A stretch of 60,000 nt of DNA from Lingula anatina (Eukaryota > Brachiopoda > Lingulata > Lingulida > Lingulidae): assembly GCF_001039355.2 (NCBI RefSeq), contig NW_019775935.1, positions 561,570-621,569 of the forward strand. Direction: 5' to 3'. Below are positions 1 to 13,400 of this stretch, piece by piece (the stretch's first letter is position 1; the number at the start of each line of letters is the position of its first letter). A program made the translations under genes and the position numbers. Under the pieces are notes generated by a model. It saw only the letters and a list, made by a program, of their open reading frames with translations. It searched no databases and was not told the origin of the DNA.

Positions 1-777
1 CAAACTCCCCATGACAGCAAGACCAAAGAAATCATTTACATTAAGCGGTGATAATTGTCCTCTTTCAGTAAGATAATCTCGAGCTTTCTAACCTATTTCC
101 TTGTTTTTAAGTGATAATTGTCCTCGCCTTGTAGTGATGGAATAAGATACTTCGTGTTTGCGTTTTAATAGAGTTTTCTCGTGAGAACAAGGTCTCTTCA
201 GTCACAGGGTCTGCGTGTTCGAGAGCGTCGTGAGTAAAAATTGTGAAACTGAGAAACATAATTCAGTGCCATGTAATGCCCTCCCGCCCCTACTCCCATT
301 GCGGTTTGTAGACATTGCGAAATGTGGAAATGAACATGGAATTTTCATTTGCAAAATCAGTATGCAAACAGGTGAAAAAGGTCAAAACTTGTGCTTATTA
401 TACTCGAGGCACGTTCACTTTGAATTATTGGGAGCTCTATTTTAGAAAATTGGTCTTTTGCGGACCGGACCTTTAATGTTCCAGGCATTTTCAACTTTCT
501 GAATATTTTACCCGTATTTATTAAGAGATCAAAGACCTGGGCAGTTCTCTCCTCAAGTACATATGTCCAAATTTAACTAATACTGTATTGTATTCTATAA
601 TATATGTTTTGAAAAATACTTGAATTACTTAGAGGTTTATAGATTTATAAGTTAAGGTTAGATTGCCACAGTTTAAAAGATCCTAATTTAGTTTAATTTA
701 AACTTAATACGATATTAACTTAGGTTTTATTGTAAGTAGCAGTACCATTTATATGGAATGGACCATAGAATAAGTTA

Positions 778-820
<43 letters not shown>

Positions 821-1878
821 CGTCTACTAGATTGAGATGATGAAATTAGGCATACCTAATAGACGTACACTACAGTTAGCACAAAATACGATTCTGTCTT
901 GCAAAAGATGACCGTTCAAAGACGCCCAAAAGTTCACTTTGTCGTCCTACGCATTCATGTTCAGCTGGAGGGTAATCACAATTAAAACGCCTCAGACTTA
1001 TTAGATTAGCGATTAGATCTTGTTACTAAGAATGCTTCCTCCCCCCGGAGAGCGAAACAAACTTGAATTGGACCCCCTGAAGAGATTCGATACAAATAAA
1101 ATTCATTCCACGCTGCTATTAATGAAGTAATCTCTTCAGGATTATAATATTAACAATGAATCTAGACTCATTTTAGCCCACAAAAGCCGAGCACTGGCAA
1201 TATATTGCTTTGTCTCCGTCTCTATTTCCAGTTTTACTCAAGCTTTCTATGTTATTTTTCATGTCACTGTACTACTGTCTGCAATGATGTATTTGCCAAT
1301 CATGGTACCTGAGATGCGGGATTTCGTAAATACCGGTTAAACGCTAGAAATCTGTCGAAATATCTTGTTCCCTGTTCGCCCGAAAAGCCCTTTGCAACGT
1401 TTGGAAAGGAGATTAGATGTTACCTTTACGGTTAATCTTTGATTTTTTTCATTGACATTTCATATGGCCTTTATCCCCCATTTTTTTTAATCCGTCGTAT
1501 CAGTAGAGGTCACTATGTTGCGGGTATGTCCAAGGATTGTTTTATTGATGTGGGACTGGCCTAAACACAAATTTTTACACTATACAGTATATTCTAGTGC
1601 AACTAGGCCCACGTTTTACATAAGAAACTCTCGCTAGTGATAATGACCGATGTCAAGTTCTGTAGGATTAGTTGACGGTTATTCCATTTCTAAACACTGC
1701 CGCCAAATACACTTAATAGTTTTTCCGTTCCACATATCCATTAGGTGACAGGATATGATATAACTAGTGTAGACAGCCATTGAAGCCCAGCTGTTAGCAA
1801 TGGGACAAGTGAAGTTTGAAAAACGTTACTGAAGGCTGTCGATGTGAGAGCTACGGCACCAATGATAATGGTGGAATC

Positions 1879-1911
<33 letters not shown>

Positions 1912-4538
1912 TGCCATTCACATTACACTACACTGCTCTTGCTGCTGCCATTTCTCTCGACAAAGCCAGAGGAGCCAAAACGAAAATAACACTCTGGTTC
2001 AGATTCGAATGCACTTGATGCAGACTAGTATCTTAGACGAACAATGATTTGGTTTTTCAAGTGTTGGTTTAATTCCATGCTTAATCGATGGTGCTTCCTC
2101 CAAGTTAGCATAGTGTTTGATGTACATATTTATCACTAGGTTCGATAACCTGAGACCATGAGATCTTGAGAAGGTTTAATGGTGTGTTCATTTCCAGGTA
2201 AAAGGACTGAAAGCTGAGTCAAGAGCTACGGCAAACATACATGCGCGGTTACACAAAAGCATGCTGACATACTCATTTATTTAAAACTACCCTCCATTTG
2301 GTAGCTAGGTTATTGAAATCGTTTCTGTCGCACCTGGTACCTACGTTAAAGTGCGTTTTCATTTTATCCTTTAAACCTCAGTGTGTTAGTTTTTTTAAGA
2401 TGGATTAGATATGTTTTAAGCAAAACAGAATATATGGCAAACAATCTGTCTTTACTTGATTGACAAAAGATACAACGCAGATCTAATTCCATTGGAGATA
2501 TTGAGCGAGGGATCTTTTTTTTTTTTTTTTTTTTTGCAGAAAGAACTTTTTGCTGTGTGTTTTATTTAAAGTCATATAATTTTAGAATAAATTTACAGTA
2601 ATGTTGTCCAGTTCTTATTTATCGGTTTAGAAAGGCGTTCCCACATGTACAACAATGCGTAATATTGGATTCTCCCACACGACTAATTGATCGACAATGC
2701 AACACATTATATGTACTATTATTATTATTATTTGATATGAAATGTTGTCATGGCATTGTGATAACCAATATTTGCCATCAACAAGCCATTCATAACCTTT
2801 AAACTATATTAGATGTAAAAAAAATAAAAACATCAAAATTTAAGACCACGCGTTGGTACATGTAACTGACGTTCTATGAAAAATACGTTTGAATTCAGTG
2901 TTTGGAGTGCATAAATACGTTGAAGTTGGTATTGAGCATTAAGGACAAGATTCGATCGTAACGCGCTTCTAATTTTTTTCGCTCTAACAGTTCATCCCAC
3001 ATGCCTTAGACTCTGTTTTAGACATTATTTAAGTACAATTTCAACACAGACTCTTTTTGTGAATGTCTCATAGCATATCAATGTTTTTCCTCCAATTGTC
3101 TATAGCATGTGATTATAGGCACAATTGATTGGGTTATTTCATGTTATTTTCCGATAATAACTTTGGAACAAATCTATCGAAAGCGAATTTGTTCGAATTG
3201 CACTCGTTCTTTGATTTCTCCAAGGGTATGAAGTAGAATTATTTTCCCTGCCTTTAACAACACTGTGTTTGTATTCAGTCTTGTGTGATATCCTCAAAGT
3301 CGGAGATGTCCTGCTCTTAAAAGCAGATAATGGAAAGTTCCGTTTTCTTTCTAATAGTTGTTCGTTTGGCGCTATTGTTAATATTGCCTCAAGTGGCAAC
3401 AAGAGACTTTATCAATTTACATTAGAAATCGTGTCGCACAACACACCGCTTCAAATGAGTGAAATTAAAGCAGGTTGTTTCGTGGTTTGCACTATCGTTT
3501 ACATATCAGTCGCTCGCAGCAAGGGGCATTGGGCACATACGTAGAAGATTCAGTATTTAAGAAAGACGCTTTAGGGATTCCCATTTGTTCCAAGTAATCA
3601 CTTCTAAGAGAAATGTTTTATCGCTAAGTCGTCACCGAGGAGCAGTTATTTGAAACGAACCATTTATGTCTGTGTGCAGTGGTGTGTGTCTGATTGTAGG
3701 AAAATCTAATCCAAGGGACCAAATCACTGGTATAGAATACTGAATTAAAGGGATTTTGATCGCACTCTCGATTCCTTTCCTTTAATGCTCAGTGTCAACT
3801 TTAGTTTATCAATTCATTCTAAAACCATTTCCCATAAGCTGCATTTAAAAATAAGTTTTAAACTTCATTTAAAGATTCGATCTTGAAATGAATTCTCGAA
3901 ATGTAGTATGCCCATATCTGTATATTATTATCTCCTGCGTGATGTTGATGCTTTTTTTTCTTTTTTTTTTACGCCTAACAAGAATATATTTTTAAAAAAC
4001 TAATTGGGTGTTTAAGCCACTAAATGGTAACCTATCCCGTTACTTCCTGCATTTTATCAAAATGAAATAAGATTAAAATAGAATAAGATACTAACAGGTG
4101 AATATAATTAAACAACAAAAAAAAAAAATTTAACAAACAACTGAGGGGATGAAGATGATGTACAGCTACAGAAATCAATAAAACAGTCATATTTATTTGA
4201 AATAACGAAAAATTTCATTCTCAATTGCAAATGATGAGGATAATATCTGCTTCCTTACTTTTTCTACAGTTCAGTCTCCATATATCGTTAGAATAAAGAT
4301 ATTTGTAACTTAAAATTATAAGTGGTCTCTAATAACCGATGGAATTTTATATAACGTTCGATCTCCTTTGAGAAAAAAAAAATGATAGCTATCTGACTCT
4401 GCATTAATACAAATTAATTTTTCCCAGTATTTTTCACATTTTATCCTAAAAAAATTCATCCATGGTGTCGTTGCCTATAGTGGAACCGTAGCAATAAAAG
4501 AAACCAATTAATTTATATAATTACTTTAGAATAATTAC
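1..4538. other. Gene-poor AT-rich stretch
   Basis: I see no recognisable coding exon here. The stretch holds an (ATT)n run near 780-820, long T runs near 1892-1912 and 2518-2535, and a T-rich run near 3952-3970. A plus-strand open frame at 3215-3544 is the only one that reads at all protein-like, but it matches nothing I know. The stretch may contain downstream introns and exons of the minus-strand gene whose first coding exon lies at 4539-4653. I could not identify those exons. Confidence 0.5.
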
Positions 4539-4653
4539 CTTCTGATTCTATTGAATCCCTTTGGGTATGTTTCGTCTTTTCTGTCAAAGCGGGAATGGAA
4601 AGGAAAACCACAAAGAGCGCTATTAACCATGGTATCCGCACTTCCAACATCAT
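4539..4653 (-). CDS. Signal-peptide exon of an unidentified secreted protein
   Basis: Seen: the minus strand reads 38 codons plus one base from tandem ATG codons. A typical secretion signal follows: a short charged N-terminus, then a hydrophobic core (WLIALFVVFLSIPA), then a polar stretch rich in Lys, Glu and Ser. A pyrimidine-rich acceptor (TTTTACTTTCAG) sits three bases upstream of the first ATG, and a donor (G|GTAATT) ends the exon in phase 1. Both splice sites and the signal peptide fit a first coding exon preceded by an intron in the 5' UTR. Inference: the remaining exons lie at lower coordinates on the minus strand, but I could not find one with confidence. The mature protein family is unknown; a peptide precursor or a secreted or membrane protein are all possible. 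Confidence 0.5.
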
Positions 4654-4656
4654 CTT

Positions 4657-7600
4657 CTGAAAGTAAAATCGGAATCAACTCTAAACTCAGAAACACGTCT
4701 TAAAAGAAAAACCAATCAGTATTTGATTGTGTCTCATCAGTATATGAAACATCCCAGAAAAAGTTGCTATATATACCGACCGTGAAGAATGACCGAAAAC
4801 ATGCTTGGATTGCTTTCGTGGACATTATTAGATTATGTAAATGGTAACTATTGTAAAACGTTGTTACCGATCTGAATTTGTCCAATCACCAAACACATTG
4901 AGAGCGATTCGAAAGCAGGGGCGCCTTTGTGCTTATTATGGTGCGGAAGTGACGTGAACCCGACGGGTGTCATTACTTGGCATGCATATCGAATTACCAA
5001 TTGAAGTCGTCCTCACATTATGACTGATAGAATCGGGTTAACTCGCTTTTAACAGGGAAAAGATAAGAGGAGTTCACATCTTGTGTGAAGACAAAATGGA
5101 TATTTTGTTGCCTACTCAAGCCCACGTACATTAATTTATTTTTCGTCCAACCGACGAGGGCGAATAAATGTATCAAATGACTTTGGGGCGAACCAGTCGT
5201 GGTCCCAACAAGTGAAGGATGACGATATTAGATAGAAATGCAATCAAACCATTTCTTTTATAAAGCAACGCTTTCAAGAAATAGGTATATACATGTATGT
5301 CTATATCTAACGAAAGATGCCACCAAATGGCAGTGGCAATCGAGGTTTTCGATTCAAGACTCGTTTCTTGGTTCAGTAGATAAATGGTCAGTTTGGGGAT
5401 GATTTAATGGGGATGTATTAGCGCGACTCATTTTGTCCTAAAAGAAACCGACAATGTTAAAGACGTGCCTGTAACGTATCTTTCTCTCTCTTTCATGTCG
5501 TATTTCGTGTTGCATACAAGCCAATCAAAAATGATGTGCGTCGGAATTAAACATCGCTTTGCGAAGTAACCATCTGTGTACATGATCGTTTGGAAATGGG
5601 GGCCATTACTTCTACCCGTTAACGACTCTTGTGCATTCGTCTCCTGTTTGCCTGGATTCCCAAGATATTTGAAATGAAATATGTTCAACCTCAATCACAG
5701 AAGTTTATTGCTTTTACTCATTCATGAAGCAATAATATGTTATCTGTACTTCTCAGTAACGGTAGGCCACTAAAGGTTATGTGTAGATTGATGTTCGCTT
5801 TGTTCACACAACAAATGAGCTCGAGTACAGTTGTAAACTCTCTCAGTTAATCCTCCGAGAAAGGCAGACACAAAATAGCAGTGCAATCTTAATGTAATGT
5901 TTTTCAGCATATGATAGAAACTGCTTGCTTTAAAAAAATACTGAAAAAATCCGAAAAATGATTAAATTTTTTGGAGTCCCTAAAAAGGCTAGTACATGTA
6001 GGCCTAATTACTGACCATAAAATAGCCATGTCACTGTCTGACAATCTTATATTGTTCAGGCCGATGTGCATACGGTGTTTTTATCATACTGAATATTTAT
6101 ATAAATGATTTTATTTCCATCATATCAAAAAAAAAAAAGATTCGATGAATGTGCATTAATTCCTAGTTATATGTTATAGGGTCATAGATTTTATAAAGAA
6201 TCGCATGACAGTTAGCGCAGACACATAATCCATACGCAGGATTTCACCAATGACCAGATACATTCTTGTATTCTTATTTCTCGACCAATGTAAATGCGGA
6301 CCTTTTATAATGCATGTCACTATTGTTTTGCAAAGTCCCCTTTGACGTATCCACTTGGGTTAAGTCACCAATTACTAGAACCTCTAAAGGATTTCTGTCT
6401 CAAAAATTTTTCACTCAAATACGCGCGTGTCGTCTGAGCTCCGCTTTCGTGTCTACTATAATGTAGTTTTAAAAGCGCCAATCATTCAGATTAATCACGG
6501 TTACGAGTACGTCGCAATGTGTACAAACGCCCTGTCACTAATTACACGTATTTTATCAAACCACCCACAACACTGCTCATTCCAGCCGCTCCTGTCCATA
6601 GCAAATCGTAAACAAGATGCAACGGCAATCTTTGCTAGCTTTACCCAAGCATAATTGATTAAAACAATTAGGAGTCTGCGATTTATTGAACCCAGGGGAC
6701 CGTCCCAACATGGAGAAGATTAGAGGAAATTTAAATCTTCTTACTGTAAAGTCAATGGAAGTATGCCCCACTCTCTTCCTCTGGTTACATCCCTTTAGCG
6801 AGTTATGCCAAGCGATGATGTGCAACGATATGAAATACTTCATTCAAAAACGATACATGAAGAAAGGGCAACCTTAACTAAGACGTCAATTCGGACCATT
6901 TGGGGGTGTCCCACAACTTTATACCATAATTTGAAACTTGGAGTGATTAAGAGGAGATACTAAAACGTCCCGGGATAATTGGGCTTAAACCTAAGGAGAA
7001 CCAGAAAAAGCTAAAAACAATGTTTTTGATGAATAATTGTTATGAGATAGAATGATAGAATTTTGAAGAGATAGATACAAATCGCAGAAACCATGTAGGG
7101 AACGTAGCACTGAGAAAGAATTGGCAATAGCTGTAAATCTTTCAAAACCTTAATGGCTATAACGTCAAAGCAATTTTAAAGATCGTCTGTGGGCTATCTA
7201 TCAAAATTTTAGACGACTTAAATATCTAAGGGGAATTGTACAATGGTCTTAAGATTTCTTTATCTAAAACGAACAGGCGCGCCGTTAATTGAATAGAAAT
7301 ATGATTGATAACATTTTGGTTCCTAATTTTTTATCCAAAGCCTTATCAAGACGGCTTTGCATTAAGGAACCGTTTTGTTGCGGAAGAGTCTGTAAAATTG
7401 CCCCTAAAAGCATCGTATACAGATCTTAAAACCGGAATTTGGAGTTGATACATTTTCTTGGCAAAAATACAATGGCATGCAGGAATTACACGGTTAAGAT
7501 TTCTTTTTGTCTGTGGTCCACATAAAAGCACGATCATCATCCACACGCATACTTCATTTCTTTTGCAGGGATATGATACACTTTGTTTTATTGCGTCTTT

Positions 7601-10220
7601 ACAAAACACTTCGCGAATTGATATTTTCCCTGGGATTGGTCTTCTTGTTTTTGGTGTCAATTAGATCTTTATTTCTGTTCAACCCACCTTTCCTCCGGGT
7701 TTGTCCAGGTATTAGATGGGCATAACTATTGTTCTGCAACAATTGTGTCAGTATAAAGTTCCGCTTAGCCTACTGATATCTGACACGCATGGCGCACAGA
7801 CACTTGTATGCTCCAAAACTTAAACTACGTCAACTAATTATACAATGTAGGTTATCACGATATCTTTACAATATCCATTGTCAAAGTAAGTAACTTAATA
7901 AGGGTTTAGGCATAATTGTTTTAGAAAACATTTCAAATGCTCCATGACTTCGATCGCGCCTTAGTTGCCATTTCCTTCATGTCCAATCCAACGCATTCTA
8001 TTGGCTCATTTACTTGAAACCTTCTGTCCAAAAGCGCTTTCCAAAACGGTCCTTGAATAGCAATCGCCCCGCTTGAAAGTCGTTGCTATCTTTCGCCATG
8101 CTGAGCTCCTTTGATCTCGAATGTCGATGTTCTTTTACTTTTGGAGTTGAAATGTATGCATCTTACACGTTATGCCAAAATCATGAAACGGTTGTCAGTG
8201 GAAATACCTGCATTGATTCCATACGAAATTTGGTACGAACTTCGAGGTTATGACAAAATGTATAGGGATGCACATGGGTGATGCACATATGGATATAATA
8301 AATAGTAATAGAAAAACATTGAATAAAAGAAAAATTAAACAAATAGTACAAATCTAACGGAAAACGAATTCAAAGTATCTACTAGTACTGTAGCGCCTCT
8401 TGTATATTTCACTATGTGTGCTACTTATTTCCCATAGGTTCAAATTGTATAAATAATCTTCCTCTATGTTTTGAGCTTTTCACCTTCTATAAATGCTTAT
8501 GGTGTAAGTCGTGTTGTGCTGTACTACTATATTAAAACATCTTATTTAGTTTTTCTTAATTGATATTTTAAACCGCCAGCCTACCTCTACTTTTCCCCCC
8601 TCTTCTTCCCTTGTCAGTATGCACTGGCCATGGAAGTAATAAGCATATTTCTTATGTCCAATATCTTGTGATAACGAAAACGATTTTCAAACAATTATCA
8701 CACTTGCACACTTGAACTAGGGTAAAGGACTCTCAACAGGAATGATTTCTATTTGTGGATGACTATTATTGCATTTGCACTAGGCTGATGAATTCCTATA
8801 AAGGTATTCCAACAGGCTTCCGTAATCAATATAAGGGCGGTAAAAGTTTAGATAGATTGATCCTGTAATTTTCGTTTTTCAAATATCATATTTTTTTCTG
8901 TAATAATAATCATTGGCAATCTGTGATTGCAATGAATACGGCGAAGGGATCATGCGGTTAAATACATCATTCTGCTTTGATGCAAAAGTACTGTTAGCCC
9001 TGGTGCAAAGGTGAAAGAGATCTCTTGATGCTGCCTGTACAATGCATGTACACGTGAATCGGTATTGGTTGAGCTGTTAAAGCGAGGAAATATCAGCAAG
9101 TTCATGATACCCTTTTACGACAAACTAGAGAAAATCCAATTTCAATTTAGCAATTCTTTTCTATCCGATAGGAGCATATCGGACTGTATGTGCGTCGCCA
9201 CTGTCAGATAGGCTGTCTACAAGTGCGATATCTACAGTTTTATTGGCATTTTGTAAATTTGATGTTTGCATGCTTTAGAACATTTTCAGTCATCACTGCT
9301 GTGACCTTTGCAGTTTTGTAGCAAGGTCAAGGGTTTCGATTACAGCAGGTAATTTTGTCTCTATAGAAAAATAAGTGAGCAGCTGTGCCTAGACTGACCT
9401 ACAGGACTTCCCAATGCGAAAATCAACTTGTTACGAAGGTGAGACTTTGCCAGTTTCATCTCCCAAACGACCCTTTTGATGTGAAGTAGCGTAAAAATTA
9501 TAACGGGTCTGCAGTAGAAGCGTGGGGTCACCTTAAGTCAATGCAATTGAGAAACGCCATGGTTTCGAAGAGTTGACAACAATAAAAAAGTAAGCACTAC
9601 TTTTAAGCAAATTTGATGAACCCGTGAAAACGAGCGCCAATATCCTACATAATTGAATAAATGTTGAAAAGGTGTGCCAAAGTGGCTTGTATAGAAAGTG
9701 CTTTACATGTAGAAGATCCGCGCCATGGGACCGCAACTATTAAGCTGTACATTAATTAATGTTAAAAGAAAAGACCTAACACCTTATTTTTGGGTGAAGA
9801 CACACGTTGATGCTACGTCAATTGCATCATTTATTTGATTTTATTTTCAAACCGCAGCGCTGTGTAAGGTCACCAAATCTTTGTTGGGGTCAAATAAAGA
9901 TTGTGCCAACGGCATACCGGGTATAAAACACACACAAATTAAATTCGATCGTATGGTGAAGAAGTAAATGCACTTTTTATTAATACGTAATTTAAGTTAT
10001 AGTCATACATTCCACCCATACATAAACAAGTATTCAGAATTATTCGTATGATTTTGCCTTCAATTTTCGCTGCCTTTATCTATTGATTTTTCCTTTGCTG
10101 TATCAGGATAGCTTCACATCTGGTTTTTGGTTGTTTATTTCATCATAAATATTGCCAGTGGACGATTAAAATCGGTAAAATTTCAAGATATAATTAAATG
10201 TAGCTTTTGAGTAAGGCTCT
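4657..10220. other. Intergenic or intronic DNA, no genes seen
   Basis: No domain-like translation was found on either strand. Short open frames (for example 5428-5694, 6577-6843 and 7346-7660 on the minus strand) overlap other frames of equal length and show no family signature. The stretch may include the 5' UTR exon and promoter of the gene whose signal-peptide exon is at 4539-4653. Confidence 0.45.
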
Positions 10221-10424
10221 ATTCCCATAGATTTTAGATCGATCTATCCCCGCGGGGAGTCTCACTAGATTACTTTCAGATAATCCGACTTAAATGTCCG
10301 TCCCGCCTACTACAAGCTGTAAGGGGGTAATTAACTTTTGTGTCCGCCCGGCTGACAGCTATTTAGCGTGAACCCCCAGGGAGTTAGGTCGATCTAAAGT
10401 AGGTCGATCTAATCTATGGAAATG
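10221..10424. mobile_element. MITE-like element with imperfect terminal inverted repeats
   Basis: The left end reads ATTCCCATAGATT followed by AGATCGATCT. The right end, read in reverse complement, gives ATTTCCATAGATT then AGATCGACCT, so the ends form an imperfect inverted repeat of about 25 bp around a core of about 150 bp without an ORF. The AGATCGA-type word is repeated near both ends. This fits a non-autonomous DNA transposon. The family and target-site duplication are not clear. Confidence 0.5.
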
Positions 10425-13400
10425 GGGTGTAAGACTAATGCTACTACAGAACATAAAGCATAAAATAAGGCTTCTGTCAACCTTCGGTACAAGGGGCGAC
10501 CTCTTGACAGAATATCTTTCATTGAAATGTATTTCAAATATTTTTTCGGTGCATTTCCCCTAAAGATCATTTCAATCCGTGAAATCCCTGCACACCCATG
10601 ACTTTAAGCAAGCATCTGCATTTAATAGTATTATTTATTAACATAAAGTTCGCCTCCTTTACCTTGAAAGAACCCTGAAGGTCATTTAATTTGAACCTTT
10701 GCTATACAAGTTCACATGTTTGACCCAATTAAGTCACCGAGAAACCATTATGAGCAAATTAAAACATCTGAATTAAAACATCGCCGATACATACATGCAG
10801 GTCCGAACGGCTCAAAAGGTGTTTGAATTATAGGCCTAGTTAGATTTGTTTGATGGGTCCCCTGTGTATGTTGCCCATTACATGCTATAAAGGAACTCTT
10901 TGAGATAGTATCTTCCGATATATCCGTATACACGTTGTTCAAACGGTAAGCATTTAAACCAGAAATAACTGAGTGCATTTTGTGAGTGAGACTTGTCCCT
11001 TCTTTGTTATTCAACAGATACGCGTGGAAAATCATTCAAAATGTGGAAAGTTATACAACTTTAGAGATGGAGATAAGCAATAATCTGACAGCAGCTCTGA
11101 ATAAGTCGTAAATTGTATAACCTCTCATCGTACAGGTCAAATATCCAGTTTTGACTATACAAAAGCAGGCACCAATTGTTCCTGTTGTTTCACACCACAG
11201 GGAACAAAATACAGGTTCACAAATATTCGTTTTTAGTTAAGCACACGCACACACACACAAACAAACATACACAAACAAACACGTGCGCTTACTCGTACGC
11301 GTATTGGTATTTATAATTCAAAATGGGTGATATTAACAGAAAGAATAACTACAATAATCGCTATCTATTACTTGAAATCCTCAACATTACCCGTTCAAGG
11401 GAGAAACAACGCATTAGCACTACAAAGATAAAGCAAATTACTCTACGAACGGAACAGAATTTCAGTCGAGATTATACTGTCTTGAGATAACAGTTGCAAT
11501 GTTTATATACGTGGTGAAAAAAACAATTGTCACTACCTATAACATTATTGAGAGTGTTGCACAGCAACAACTTTTCAAGCTTTAAGCCTTGGTGTAATAA
11601 AGAATCCTGTAAGTGAAGCTGCCTACTAATAGGCATTAGACTTTGTCTAAAGAAAATCCAATTTATCCAATGTCGTGGAAGCTATTTTCACCATTTAAAA
11701 CTCTCAACCTATCTCTTGCAAACCATATAAAGACCTTTACGCTGTTCACCTTTATTGCCACTTTATGGTGCATTTACAACGTGTTGCCTTTCACTAAAAC
11801 AAGTGTACGGCAGAGATAAGAAGTTGCTTTCTAATTGCTGTCACCTCGAGGTCAATTCGACCCAGGGAGCAACAATAAATGGAGGACAATTAATGGAGGA
11901 TCGTACTTTACTTTTCTTCCTTTGCCTATAGAAGATTCTCCAGAACAAATTACACTCACAGTTTATCTTCTTGCACGCGGTGACGTGCCATAAAGACTAC
12001 ACGCCCTCGCGCCGTGGGTATGGTATTGTATTTAAACCACCATTGTCCAAGTACAATAATAGCACGCAATCAAAATTAACACCGCGAAACCTCCATGACA
12101 TCATATGCAACATGCCGATAAGGCAGTTAGACAATGTGCTTGTTTGAACCGAATCAGAGTTTGTACTTCGACTAAGGACTCGATCTCGACCGACTACCGC
12201 CTCCTGGTCGTTGATATATTGAATTGTATGGCTAATTGGAATAGTAATTACTGGCTCAAACATGTAAACTTTTGTCACTGTCTTTCAACACTTCAGGAAA
12301 TTGTTTACTAATTGGAATATCCTCATCAACTTAACTTGATCTAGAACTTGATCTATACTGGCTGACAATGGGTTTCTAAACAATATACCTTTTTTTCAGT
12401 TAGCAAAAAACAAAGCTTTCATTCCAAATTTGATCAAGCTTGCACGCAAACAGACGTGCTTTTAAAGCCCGAGAATCCTTACAGTGTCGACTAATCTGCT
12501 CAATTGCTTGTGCTGGATGTCTGAAGAAAATGCCATTTGTTCCGCTACTTTTGCCAAGGTTTCATTGTTATGCGAAAAACACTTAAACATGCCATTATAC
12601 TGTACTGGTATGCGACTCTCTGTTTTAGGATATCCTACTTTTTTAATATAACGGTGAAAAGTTGTGGTTTTACTCAACCATAGTCATTAAGATATTTTAT
12701 AAGCGTTTGAAAATATAACAAAGTCATTTTCTGTCTACATATGCTTCAAAATTACTTATTTTTGTCAATTCAGACTATAAACGAAAAAACGCCTCAGGTA
12801 AATAAAAGTCGAAATTTCCTTTTGAAATGTAGAGTAAGACGTGGCGGTCTACATGTCTGATCAGATATTTAGAACTAAATGTAAATCAATTAAAAGAAAA
12901 GGTATAAAACATTGAATCCAAGTGTAGGGCGGGTCAAGTTAGGACTAGCGGGTAGGCGAAAATTCGACTCAGCACAAAAATCCCGGACGGTATACCTTTA
13001 ACAATCTTTAATTTTTAAATAATTTGAAAATATTGGCAGAACACATCTTGGTTTTTTTGGTCTCTTGCGTCTTTTCCCTCACCTGCCCACCTCGTTATTG
13101 CATACAATCGATATATATGTGTGTCTTATTAGTATTGTATTGACTCACTCTGCGTGATGTAAACAATTGGTTTTGGCTTTTGTTCCAACCAGTATTGGAA
13201 TTCAGTAGAGCAGTAGCTACTGGTATTAAACAGTAACATCATACCATGCGTATACATGTGAATGTTAACCCTGGGGAATGAATTGCCAGAGGTCTCACAT
13301 CGACTTGGTTTAACGTCACCATATATCACTACACTGTTCAAAATCAGCCGTAATGCATTATTCACGGTGGTTTTATGTAAGATAAAGGTCGAAGAGTTGT

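Noticed and set aside
2135-2155. B-box-like GGTTCGATAACC
   Set aside because: The spacing is one base too long, with no A box and no acceptor stem. Not a tRNA gene.
3215-3544. Plus-strand open frame of 110 codons with an OB-fold-like LKVGDVLLL stretch
   Set aside because: No ATG at a sensible place, no second supporting motif, and the reverse strand is also open over much of it. Not enough to call a gene.
7346-7725. Overlapping ORFs on both strands, with an acceptor-like TTCTTTTGCAG near 7569
   Set aside because: The frames contradict each other and none shows family motifs. The acceptor alone is not evidence.
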